Origin: Pagrus major
Lineage: Eukaryota; Chordata; Actinopteri; Spariformes; Sparidae
DNA: 64,000 nucleotides
NCBI RefSeq assembly: GCF_040436345.1
Contig: NC_133230.1
Coordinates: 24,190,197-24,254,196 of the forward strand
Reading direction: 5' to 3'
Part shown: positions 39,768 to 64,000 of the stretch, piece by piece
Layout of the letters: each line of letters begins with the position of its first letter
Position numbering within the stretch: the stretch's first letter is position 1
Notes under the pieces: generated by a model
Database searches by the model: none
What the model saw: only the letters and a program-made list of their open reading frames with translations
What the model was told of the DNA's origin: nothing
Translations under genes and position numbers: made by a program

Positions 39768-41912
39768 TGTTAAGTGAAGATACCTTGTATCGTGTAAAAT
39801 GTAAAATGCAAACAGAAAAGTCAATCCTACTGTTTGTACGTTTCACCCAGGGCCATTTCTGTTGTTTTTAGTGGAAGATATATTCCATATTGTAAGCCGC
39901 TGTGGCGTCCAAAACTGGGATCCATGGATTCTTGAGGGGTAATTGATAGATACCTGGGGTTCTCTAATTAGATGAAGAATGTATTAGTTGAATACTAATA
40001 AATATCTTTGGTTTGAAGAAAGGATCATAAACAAAATATTAGAGAAACTGCTGTTCTGATAAGCGTTATCACTACACAGCTGTGGTGAACAAACAGCTGG
40101 CCAGTCTGGCCCAAAAGCATATCAACATCTGGTGTCTCACGTAATGGTACTTGGGACAAAATTGATAGTATTTGTGTAGAATTAATTTCTATGTAATAAC
40201 CCACTGAAAGAGAGAGGAACTGGTGTTTTTTTCTTTTCCGGATATGGGTCCATGTGTGGCTTAATGATAACATGGCTTTTTTTGTTGTTGTTTTTTAACA
40301 AAGACAATCCATTGTTGAAGCATTTCAGGAACGTGTCCTGACATGTCTGAGAGCAACTCTCCCTTTCCAAAATCTAGATGGCAAATTAAAGATTACGAAA
40401 GAGCTTTGTGTTATTTGCAAACTGTTTGGAAATACCCTGTACGCTCAGGCTGTTCAAAAAGATTAGCTTCTCTCAGGATGTTCATCCTGAAGAGCTGCCT
40501 CCTAGAGATCTGAGTATGTTCAGCACATCATGTCACATGTGGTGACCTTTGTTTCCTTCCAGGATGCCGATGACAAACACAAGATACATCATCATAGAAG
40601 CCCAAAAGGTAGAAGGCTCTACGGCAGGGCTAGCAGGTTAAAAGTCAGTTTGTTCCTGAAGGGAATAATAGAGGGAAATAGCTTGTTGTGTATACATGTA
40701 TACAGAACAATAGATCCAAATGTGACAATGCCACTTTTAAGTATTAGGAGCTCATTTCGAACTGATGGGTTTCATGATCCTGCTCAACTAGCTCAGCAAG
40801 AGAATCATTGACTACCAGTACTCATTATGAGCATGTAATATTTGCTCAATAGCTTTTGTTGCTCAGTTTAAACAAAGCAGTGTGTCGTGTAACCATTATT
40901 TGCATCGGGGCAGGCTATGTTATTTGCTTGTTGTAACTTGAGAACACTTGCTGCTGATTTCTCAGTGGTGTTCCTGACAGAAGCCTCAGTTACCTTTAGA
41001 TTAACAAGACATCTTATGGTGATGACACTCTGCCTAAGGGGACCTAAAGCAGCGTGACAATACAATAGCTGTGTAGCTGCCATTCTCTAGCAAACTAAAG
41101 GGTGTCTTCAGATTATGTCTGGATCCTGGATTCTCATCTAAATTATTTGAAGTTGTGCCATTGCACTGAGAGAAAAGAGGAGTAGCCTTCTGGTCTTGAT
41201 CGTAGAGAACCAAAAGTGTAATGTTGTGTCCAAAAATGTTGGAGCAATGCCCCACAAGATTGCAGGGCATTGACTGGACATTGTGTTATTATATAAAACC
41301 CCATTAACTCAAGAGTGTATTAAAGTCCACTGCTGTGACAGGCAACCTGTAGATTTGCTTTCAAAAGTCTCTGACTGACTTGAAAGGAAGTTCACTTTCT
41401 TCCAGTAGAGACTGTCCGCCTGCCCTGAGGTCGGATCCAGCAGATGGGATGGGGAGTGTGTGAGTGGGAGGAGGGCCCCAACCACTGGCTGCATTCAGCA
41501 TCACAAACAGCTTCAAGCCAGACAAAGACAGGCACATTCACAGACGGAAATCAGGCCATTCTGCCTTCAAAATAAAACAAAAAAAACCCTATTGAGTGTG
41601 AACATGCAATGGAAAATATCTGGATAAAATCTGCTATGGTATAAGTTGTCCCTTCAGCAGTGTATTTCCATTTAATGCTCTGTTGGTTGTAGTACATCCA
41701 TTAGATACATCACAGTTGTAGCTAGTTTAACTGACCTTGACATAATTGACCTATGTAAGCAAGATATGGACAGGAATCCTTAAGTATTAGTCTATCTATA
41801 TAGAGTGGTTGGAACATTTTCTGTAAGTACTCTATTTATAATAGCTATTTTGTGTATGTTTACGTAATTTGAGGTGTTAAATTAGTTTTTATTTGGCCAG
41901 TTTAGTGCTAAA

Positions 41913-41938
41913 TTAGCCATTAGCTGCTTAATGGCTAA
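41913..41938. repeat. 10-bp perfect hairpin
   Basis: TTAGCCATTA (41913-41922) and TAATGGCTAA (41929-41938) are perfect inverse complements with a 6-base loop. It is AT-rich and probably a transposon remnant. There is no sign of a terminator or RNA gene. Confidence 0.7.
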
Positions 41939-42379
41939 CACGTGTGTAATTTCGATGTTATTTAGTAAGCTAGTTTATTTATTTTTTGGAAGTCATTTGC
42001 TTAATTAATTAAAGGGGCGCTATGTAGTCATAATTGTAAGATTAACTATATTAATGAGGTAATAATGCAAAGTCAGAAATATGTATTTTTTTTCCATAAC
42101 TGAATAAACAAGCTGTATTGGGGGTGTTGTTTGTCATGGTTGATACCTTGTTTTCCTTTTTTTTTTCATAATAGAGACACAATGCCGCATAATATAAGTT
42201 GTATTTAATTGTATTTATTTAATCTTAACCAGTGTCTGCAGCTCTTTCTTTTCTCGGCTGAATCTGGTTGCCACATGGGAACTGCGCTCCTCCATGCACA
42301 CGTTTTATTTTGAAAGCACTGACCGGATGTCTTAGCTCTGTAACCTGCCGCATTGACACTGTCAGTCTCACAAGTAAGT

Positions 42380-42597
42380 GGAAGCTGAGGGGCCGTGGCG
42401 ATTCGAATACGGTGCCATCCGCATACCACACGGCGTTTGCCCTGCCGCACAGTGCCGAAATTTCCAGGGGAGCATGTTTGTTTTTTGTGTCCGAGTGAAG
42501 GCTGTCTGACTCCGGATGACTGCAGAGCGCTGCCCCCCCGTCTGAGTCACACCGGAGGACGCGATTCTTCAAGTGCATATCTATGGAATAAAACCAG
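42380..42597 (+). other. inf2: probable non-coding first exon / promoter region of inf2
   Basis: This stretch has a raised CpG content against AT-rich surroundings and ends in a good donor, AAACCAG/GTAAGG, with the exon ending at 42597. The first inf2 coding exon has an acceptor six bases before its ATG (45571-45572), so an upstream 5' UTR exon is required. This is the best candidate in the 7 kb upstream. The transcription start cannot be placed exactly, so the left end is approximate. Confidence 0.5.
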
Positions 42598-45572
42598 GTA
42601 AGGCATCTACAACGATGCAACAGTGCATAGAGCTGTGACATGACACGTGATGTAGCGAAAGTAATGTGCGTTATGGTTTTGTTATTCTGGTGTGTTTCAC
42701 TCTCAACAATGCAGACGACTGGTCCCGTTATGTGCCCTGGTATGTGCGGGGGGGTGGTAAACGCAAAGCGCAAAGTAATGATGTTGCACCGTTAAATGCC
42801 GCTGTTTGGGTGCGTTTTTATCATAATGTGGCATCTTGCATAATGCAGATTGGAAAAACTAGCCGTTTTTCTCTTGTGTCACAGTCTTGTCGAGCCATCC
42901 TGGTATGTGGTAAGCGGCTGTTCCCTCTAAACCTTCTTGCCTTGGACAGAATGAGGAGGAAGAAGGCTGTGGTGAAAAAAAAAAAACACAGTGTTGCCAA
43001 AAATCCACTTGAACTGAGGATTCCAGTTTCAAGGCTGCGTATTGGAGCATATGGTTTTTTTTTTGGAAATCAATCTGACAGCTTCTGGTGAATAAGTAAA
43101 TGAAACTAAACTCCAACTAAAAGATGCTTTTCAACTTCCAGAATGTGCTTGTCGGTCACTCCCTTAAATAGCAGACAGGGGTGGAGGAGGGCAGGTTAGG
43201 ATAACAAGTAAATGTGATCCAGATGTTTTCAGTGGTAATAATCATCCTGCAAATGCTGTGAAACAGTTCAGATGAAGCTTGAATAATCGTGTATAATCAT
43301 GCCATCTCCATGCAACATATGTTCCATTTGTTAACGTATGTTTCTAATGTGCACCATGAGTTCCACCATTCATTTCAGTGCTCAAGAGGTACAGTCTAAT
43401 TTAAAAGAAGGTAATTATAATACTCATATGGAACTTCAGAGAAAACTGTATTCACTAGTCCATGAGATTTGATTAAATCCCCCTAAATCAATTACTTTGT
43501 TAACTCATTTGTTATTGCTGACGTGCACAGACCAGTTGTAGCAACAAAAAAAAAAATTCTCCTGCATAAGCTTTGCATATGTCCAAGAGGAAATAAAGCG
43601 GAGGAAATGTTTCTGCGTGCTCATAAGTGTTGATGCTGTACAGTAGCAGTGGGCTGCTGCGTGGGCTGCTTAACCAGAGGACAGATGAGTAGGCTCGTCC
43701 TGTGTGCAGTGAATCAGCCTGCTATTAGCGGTACATGTGGGAGCTCTGGCAGACAAGGTCGGCGATTTAAAGTTGGCGATATTTGAGGAGCGCACAAAAG
43801 GATATGCAAATGGATTGTTTTTTTCTTTTTTATTCTGTCGCAGGAGATCTTTTAAGTCGCTCGACATGTAACCCAGATGTTTGTGCGCGTGAGCAGAATA
43901 TCTGTCAACTCAGGAGGGGGTCAGCATCCTTTGGAATGGAACTGAAATTCCATAAAGAGGAACATGAGCTGTCACACAAGTTTATCTCGAGCCAAGTTGC
44001 TTGTCCCAGGAAACTCCTTTCCTTCCTCTCTGCAAAGTTCCTGAGCAGTGGAGTCAGCACACATGACACACACACACACACCCACACCCCATTTCCTTTG
44101 AGGTGTCATAGTCATAACCATGGCAATTGCGGGAAGTGAATCCATTTCACAAAAATTCTTAGCACATTTCAATGAACCCCTAGCAGCTTCACAAGTGTCC
44201 CTGCCTGTGAAAAATCACCAGATCACAAGCACCGACTTGCAACTTTGGTTCCCGAAACTCACGCCGAACATGAAAGCACAATGTACTCCTGAATCAGAAC
44301 ATGTTTCAGTGTTTGCCTGGCTGACACAACTCTTATTAGCCTGAAAAAACGGGGGCAGGGAGCGTTCCCCCCGTTTTGTGGCTAATGAACACAGCCCTTT
44401 GAAGGGAATTGAGAAGGCCTATTGTAAAAACACCATTGTCTGCCTGCTTGCTGCCACGGTAACACTCTCACACTGGCAGCAGGACTGAAATGCTGCAGTC
44501 AGAGCTGACGAATGTCTTGCCAGAATATGTGAGAAAAGAAAAGCCTCGTTTTACCTTGACTCTGCAGAGCGAATAGAAGTCCAATTTGTCAGATTTTTTC
44601 ACAAGTCACTACTTCTGTTCTCTTCAGTTTACAGAGCTCTGGGCATGTAGAGCAAGGCAGCAACGAAAGCAAAATCATGGGAAAACAGAGAGCGATAAGT
44701 CCTCCCAGCCTGGCTCCCTGACTGACCTTTTTTGCAGTGCATTGTGTTTGTTCTTGCTCATCACTCAGTGTCTCATCTGTATATATTATCTTCGCCAAGT
44801 GTGAAACCAACAGGACAGAACTGGAGACAGAAGAACCAGTCATGTTATGCTGGACCACCTAATATCAGCAGCTCAAAAACAAAGTATTTTTAGACTTTAG
44901 TAAAGTTTTAGCCTTTTATGGCCCGACCCCTTATCCTGTTGATTTTATTAGAGTGTGGGAACATGTTTATACTGGTTACATGCATTGCGGTAGTTTCTTA
45001 GAAGCCCGGGTGAGACAGGTTAGTACAAGAGCAGACTGTGTTCTGGGGTTTGGCCAGAGAAGGGCACTTGCTGGATCAATGTGTGCATTCATGTCAGTGT
45101 TTCATGTGTGGGCATTGTGCATATTTCCCAATGTTTATATATCAGTAATTAGCTTGGAAACACATTTATTGATATAGTAATTTGTGTTGTGCACTGTCCA
45201 AAGAACACTGAGCCTGGCTGTGCAGAGAGTTTTGACGAGCCAACGTGCGTCTCTTTCTTTCAAGCAGGATTAAGTAGGAATGTTTGGCAGAGCTGGTGAT
45301 GACTGGACTGCTGACATATCTTTTAGCCATCCATAGAAGTGCAGTGTTGTCATTTCCTATTCTGTTTTCCTTTCTGATAAGGCCTTGTTTTGGCCTGCAT
45401 CCTCTCGTCTGGATAGCACTGACGACACTGTGTACTGGACGAAATCATTGGATAGCATACAGACGTCAGTGGTCAAAAAACAGCAGATTTCAGCAGGTCT
45501 CTGAAAAATAATAGCTGAAAATTGCCTCCCTTTAACACGGACAAAAATGTGTTTACCTTCTCTCCTCCACAG
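42598..45572 (+). other. inf2: probable inf2 intron in the 5' UTR
   Basis: About 3 kb between the proposed 5' UTR exon and the first coding exon. It contains a short (CA)n at about 44067-44081, a poly-A run near 43540 and no supported coding exon. The acceptor CTCTCCTCCACAG at 45560-45572 is strong. Confidence 0.5.
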
Positions 45573-45577
45573 CCATT

Positions 45578-56123
<10,546 letters not shown>

Positions 56124-56626
56124 AGCAGTTCTGAACTGGAAGGACTGAAGTTTAATTTATTTTGTGAGACTACATGAATAATGACTCCCTGGAGAGGATG
56201 CAGAGGTCTTCCTTTTGCGATGATTTGTTTTTCAAGATGAACAAGAGTTTAAAAAAAACATCCAGGGCTGGGATCCCCACAGCATGGGTGTCAACAACAT
56301 GTCACTTTATGTAAATGAGTTGTAGCTTTTGTGTATATGAGTGGTTCTGATTCAGAAAAAAAGAGTTGAATATGCTTTCTATGTTTTGTATACTTGTTGT
56401 AATATGCAGTGAATGTGTTTTTTGCCATATGCTCTATTTACTGTTCAGCACCTAGAGAAAGAAAGATGCAGTGTTTGGTGCAAGATATTTAATTCTGCTC
56501 ATCAAAACAAAACAGCTTGAAAATCTTAAGTGTCTTAAATTCTTTATATATTATCCAAATGATCTCTAACAGGAAATATAAGGACATCATTTAATGGATT
56601 GTAACTTTTATTGTTAAATATATTTT

Positions 56627-56632
56627 AATAAA
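56627..56632 (+). promoter_or_regulatory. inf2: polyadenylation signal of inf2 (non-CAAX transcript)
   Basis: AATAAA about 500 bases after the inf2 stop, followed by a TGTGTGTTGTTTT downstream element at 56653-56665. It marks the end of inf2 about 300 bases before the adss1 start codon. Confidence 0.75.
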
Positions 56633-56961
56633 AGTGAATTTACTGTTAAACTGTGTGTTGTTTTATCAATCCTGTCACATAGATGGCGGTAATGAGGCGA
56701 ACAGAATTAATTAAAAGAAAGCTCCTCAAACAATAAATGTTGTAACGGGCTTTAAATGCTTCAGTCTGCAGTCATACATCTCCGCGGCTGTTGTGGAAAG
56801 ACTGGTTCCTCGCCCTGGAGACTAATCGTCTGAGCGCAGCGACGCACTTCTCCTGCGCGTCTGGCTCTGACATCATCGGCTATGAAGTTACAGATATGGC
56901 AATGCCACTCTAGCAGACAGTTTAGTCTCCTTGAGACGGACAGACTATAGCTACCGCCACC

Positions 56962-60876
<3,915 letters not shown>

Positions 60877-60964
60877 AGGCAAACCTTTGTCTCCCCTTGA
60901 TGGAAGCACAGTGTGGCATGATGTGGCATCGTTTCATCACCTAACATTATCTTCTTCATTAGTT

Positions 60965-60970
60965 AATAAA
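60965..60970 (+). promoter_or_regulatory. adss1: polyadenylation signal of adss1
   Basis: AATAAA 89 bases after the adss1 stop, followed by a TGT/GT-rich stretch at 60996-61022. It gives a very short 3' UTR. Confidence 0.7.
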
Positions 60971-61455
60971 CAAAACATCTATGTAACCTTTGAGCAGTGT
61001 TGGCTATAATTGTTGTGTTGCAGTCAAGTGGTTTTCTCTTTATTAATGCAGTTATTAGATTGAATCATAAGACGAGCATCAATCTATGGCCACATCACCA
61101 ATTAAGACAGAAAACATGTTTTCAGATTGAAGCTGAGGGTGGCACTCTATCTATGGCCCAGCTTGACTGTGTGGAAAGTAAACATATTGGGACTGTGTTG
61201 ATCGTTACTTTATTTCATTTAATCAAAAGAAAAAAAATCTCATCCAAAGTAAAGTATAAAGTATTATAAAGTGCGCATTATTCCACACTTTTGATATCTG
61301 AAAATAGTTATTCTTCCGTTCCTGGTGTGTTCACCTTTACTACAATTGTCCAATGTTCCGCTATTAATTTCCGATATCAAAAAACAGAAAATACAAAATT
61401 CGCGACAACACCTGAAGGCAGCACGGTATGTGGCCCAAATTATAAAACCAAACGT

Positions 61456-61526
61456 CACGTGATAACAGAGCAGTCCTCGGATTGGCTCTCAGTTTACACG
61501 TGACAATAAAGACTGCGTGTGATTGG
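61456..61526 (+). promoter_or_regulatory. siva1: siva1 promoter elements: E-box and two inverted CCAAT boxes
   Basis: CACGTG at 61456-61461 (USF/Myc-type E-box), then ATTGG at 61481-61485 and again at 61522-61526, both within GATTGGCTC contexts typical of NF-Y sites. They lie 85-155 bases before the siva1 start codon. No TATA box is evident. This arrangement fits a TATA-less NF-Y promoter; function is inferred. Confidence 0.6.
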
Positions 61527-61610
61527 CTCCCTGTTGCCTCCATTGCATTTTTCCCGCAACAAACAAGTGTGGAGGTAGGAGAACGGCGGGGACTTTTTTG
61601 TACAGCCAAA

Positions 61611-63794
61611 ATGCCGAAACGAGCTTGTCCTTTCCCTCAAACCTTTTCCTCCCAGTACAAAATGCATATCGGGCAACAGGAGCTGAATAACTACGGCGTT
61701 TTTGGGAACAAATACAGGCTAGAAATCTATGGTAAGTACATGCTAAAGTTGATGTTAGCTTCGTCGTCGCGCACATTTTCTAGTTGCATTTGCTTGCGTT
61801 GGATACAAACATTTACACACTTGGTCAGTTTTGGTGTGTTTGTTCGTGTTCCTAAGACGAGTAGTCGTGTACACCTCATGACATGACATTAGTTGGGCCC
61901 CTGTTATGTCAGATATTACTACCAGCTGACCTATAAACAAAGAGCGTAGTTAAAGTGCAGTCAGTCTTGCTTAAATGTCCCATTAGTCCCCTGTTTACCC
62001 CTGGGCGGTCAGATCAATTGGTCACATGCAATTTCAGTCATGAGTGTGTCTGTTTTTATTATCCAGAGAAGACAAAGAACTTGCTCTTCAACGGTGCCAA
62101 GGCTGTGACGGCTAAAATATGGACTGGAGAGGAGAGGTGCTCCGAGCCTCAGCCCACTGGACAAGCTGACACTCCGGCATGCAGTCAGGCACTGCTGAGA
62201 GGACAGACACTAATTGGACATGATGGGAGACTGACAAGAGCAAGCAGTGCCCAAGGTGAGCCTGGACTGATGGCTGCTGTCCAGACATATTTGAAGTAAA
62301 AGACACAGGATGACAACTACATTTTCAAGGGTCAAACAAAGAGGCTGCATCATATTTTGTACAGCACCAGTTGCAATGAGTGACCTCTCCAACAGCTGAC
62401 CACAGACCATACCTAGCCAACCATTTATACATCTATTTTTTTTAGCTACTTGCAGTCTGTGAGGCGTCACAGTGCAGGAGCCTTACCCTAACCCCTTTAA
62501 CCACATTTGGGCGAGGTCCACCTTTTTTGAAATGTGAAACCTCAGCGGGATCAACACTGAGAGTAAACAAAGTCCAAATATGTGAGAACAGTGACATCTA
62601 CTGATACGAGCAGAGTAGTGAAGTGGCAGGTGACATCAGCTGGGTCCTCCAAAGCATGTTGACACAAAGTGGAGACCTTGGAGTATCTGAAGCACTCGCT
62701 AAACCTGCCAATCCTCAAATGCAGCCTCACAAAGTCCAGAATCGACCTTGTGAATATAGTCAACCATGTAAAGTTAAGGTTGTATTTGCTCTTAAACATC
62801 TTACAAAGTGTAAATCCCAGAGTCAAACGTGGACAGATGTCATTAATCCAGAGTTTAGTGTATAAGCTGTCCTGTAATACATCATGGAAAACATGATGCC
62901 AGATAATCATAAATCTACTCAAATAACTCCCATGTGATATATTTAACATGTGATAAACAGGTTTACAGTTTTACAAATCTATCTTAATACAATATTAACA
63001 TGCCCATATGCACATTGGAAGAGGTATTGATCACTGTCATCCTGTTTGCTCTGGCCCTGAGGAGATCACTTCCTAAAGCAAGCGGGGGGGGGGGAATTCG
63101 CTCTCCTTTTTTCTGTGTAAAGAGTCTTACTAAAGATCAGCTGAAGCTAGTAAGAGTAGAAAATTCCCGCTTTGTGTCACCATCCCTCCACTGTAGCTAG
63201 CACAGAAACATTGTCTGGGGAAGCACAAAGAGGGAATTTCACACTAAAACTGTCGTAATTTTGGAAGAAACCAACTTGATTTGGATCTACTGTATGTGTG
63301 GCCAGTATGAATAGGAGTAAAGATTACATTATAAGCTGTTGTTCTGTACATGCAAGCGTGGTTTTAATATAGTCCTATCCTTTTAATGGCCACTCAAATA
63401 CATGCTGGATGTTATGTGGTCACATGACACTTCCCGAGTTATCTCAGGATGGGAGGTGTTTGTTAAAATGAGACAAGCCAGAGTACAAGCATTCACTGTA
63501 CTCAGAGATGGTTAGTTCAGTTCATGCTTTTCACCAGCAGATGTCAGCCTCGGCACAGATTTAGATGCTCAGTTTGTCTACTTCATAACTATGCTAAATG
63601 CTCACACGGTGTACTGTATGGATGTGTGCCTTGTGTGTAGGTCCAGCAGTGGCTCCGACAGGCTGCTGTGTGTGTCAGAAGAGCCAGGGGTCCAGGACAC
63701 CATGCTCCCAGTGTGATCGTCTAGCCTGCTCCTCCTGTACCCGACAGTGCTCCAGCTGCTCCAGCCTCTGCTGCTCTGTCTGCACAATCACAGA
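61611..63794 (+). CDS. siva1: apoptosis regulatory protein Siva (partial, 3' end outside window)
   Basis: SIVA1 is a small zinc-binding adaptor that binds the CD27 tail and other partners and promotes apoptosis. Three exons are present: 61611-61731, 62067-62255 and 63641-63794, making 464 coding bases (154 residues and two bases of a split Asp/Glu codon). The N-terminus MPKRACPFPQTFSSQYK and EKTKNLLFNGAKAV match the conserved Siva start, and GQTLIGHDGRL the central segment. The third exon is Cys-rich (CCVCQK, CSQCDRLACSSCTRQCSSC, CCSVC) and is the start of the C-terminal zinc-binding region. Human Siva has 175 residues, so about 20 more residues should lie in a last exon past 64000. The 63794 donor (GA/GTAAGT) avoids an in-frame TAA. 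Confidence 0.93.
62256..63640 (+). other. siva1: siva1 intron 2
   Basis: A 1.4 kb intron. It includes a (G)n run at 63084-63093 and no supported exon or RNA gene. Short open frames on both strands lack family resemblance. Confidence 0.7.
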
Positions 63795-64000
63795 GTAAGT
63801 CCAGATTTGATTTCCTTTTCACCCCTTTTTTCCCCAAATCATTGTGATAGTGGCATTTTTTTGTCACTTTAATTGATACAGCTGTCAACTTGGCTGTGCA
63901 ATTTATATTTAAAAAAACTAGGAATATCTGCAAATATTCACCTCTTATGCACCTGCATTTGTCCTTATCAGCTTAAAGTGGGCTGGAAAATATTGGCCTT

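Larger units (their letters stand above)
38767..42379. other. intergenic region between divergent dnajc17 and inf2
   Basis: AT-rich sequence with the small MITE at 39636-39767 and a hairpin at 41913-41938. The longest frames are under 95 codons and unsupported. ZFYVE19, the usual divergent neighbour of DNAJC17 in mammals, is not here: I find no FYVE-type cysteine cluster on either strand. Confidence 0.6.

Noticed and set aside
42225-42773. 182-codon open frame on the minus strand
   Set aside because: It overlaps the CpG-rich proposed inf2 5' exon, resembles no family and is explained by the local lack of stops.
42666-43091. 141-codon open frame on the plus strand downstream of the inf2 5' exon
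   Set aside because: It runs through a poly-A tract as poly-Lys, shows no domain and lies in the intron.

Overview
The window is vertebrate nuclear DNA, almost certainly from a ray-finned (teleost) fish. Genes are split by GT-AG introns, the proteins are close to their mammalian orthologues, and the introns carry short inverted-repeat (MITE-like) elements and SINE/LINE-like fragments of the kind common in teleost genomes. The species cannot be named from this sequence. I recognise six genes, all assembled exon by exon with checked reading phase.

Left block (1-38.8 kb): the last exon of gchfr (GTP cyclohydrolase I feedback regulator, + strand) lies tail-to-tail with dnajc17 (- strand, 11 exons over 33.5 kb, 301 aa). 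Intron 10 of dnajc17 (16.3 kb) contains, on the opposite strand, a gene with one coding exon for a 202-aa CRIB-domain protein. From its position and motif I call it the C15orf62 homologue. A ZNF143-type promoter motif lies just upstream of the dnajc17 start codon. From memory this arrangement matches human chromosome 15q15.

Right block (42.4-64 kb): inf2 (inverted formin 2, 21 coding exons, 1267 aa), adss1 (muscle-type adenylosuccinate synthetase, 13 exons, 456 aa) and siva1 (first three coding exons, truncated by the window edge) are all on the + strand, in the same order as on human 14q32.33. The window therefore joins two segments that are on different human chromosomes. The junction lies between the dnajc17 promoter and the inf2 5' exon. 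ZFYVE19, the head-to-head neighbour of DNAJC17 in mammals, is not visible there.

The most useful new observation is an unlisted alternative last exon of inf2 (55366-55418). It splices in the same phase as the main last exon and ends in Cys-Val-Leu-Gln-stop, a CAAX prenylation box. The locus can thus encode both the membrane-anchored and the soluble formin isoforms known in mammals. Other points of interest are a (TG)n tract in place of the pyrimidine tract at the acceptor of the FH1 exon, a GC-AG intron in inf2, a recent 36-codon duplication in the FH1 domain, and a hAT-type element with intact 8-bp target-site duplications.

The genes are not a pathway. They are neighbours with separate jobs: tetrahydrobiopterin control, splicing-linked cochaperone, Cdc42 signalling, actin assembly, purine nucleotide cycle and apoptosis. 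I saw no operon-like, CRISPR, phage or other prokaryotic system.
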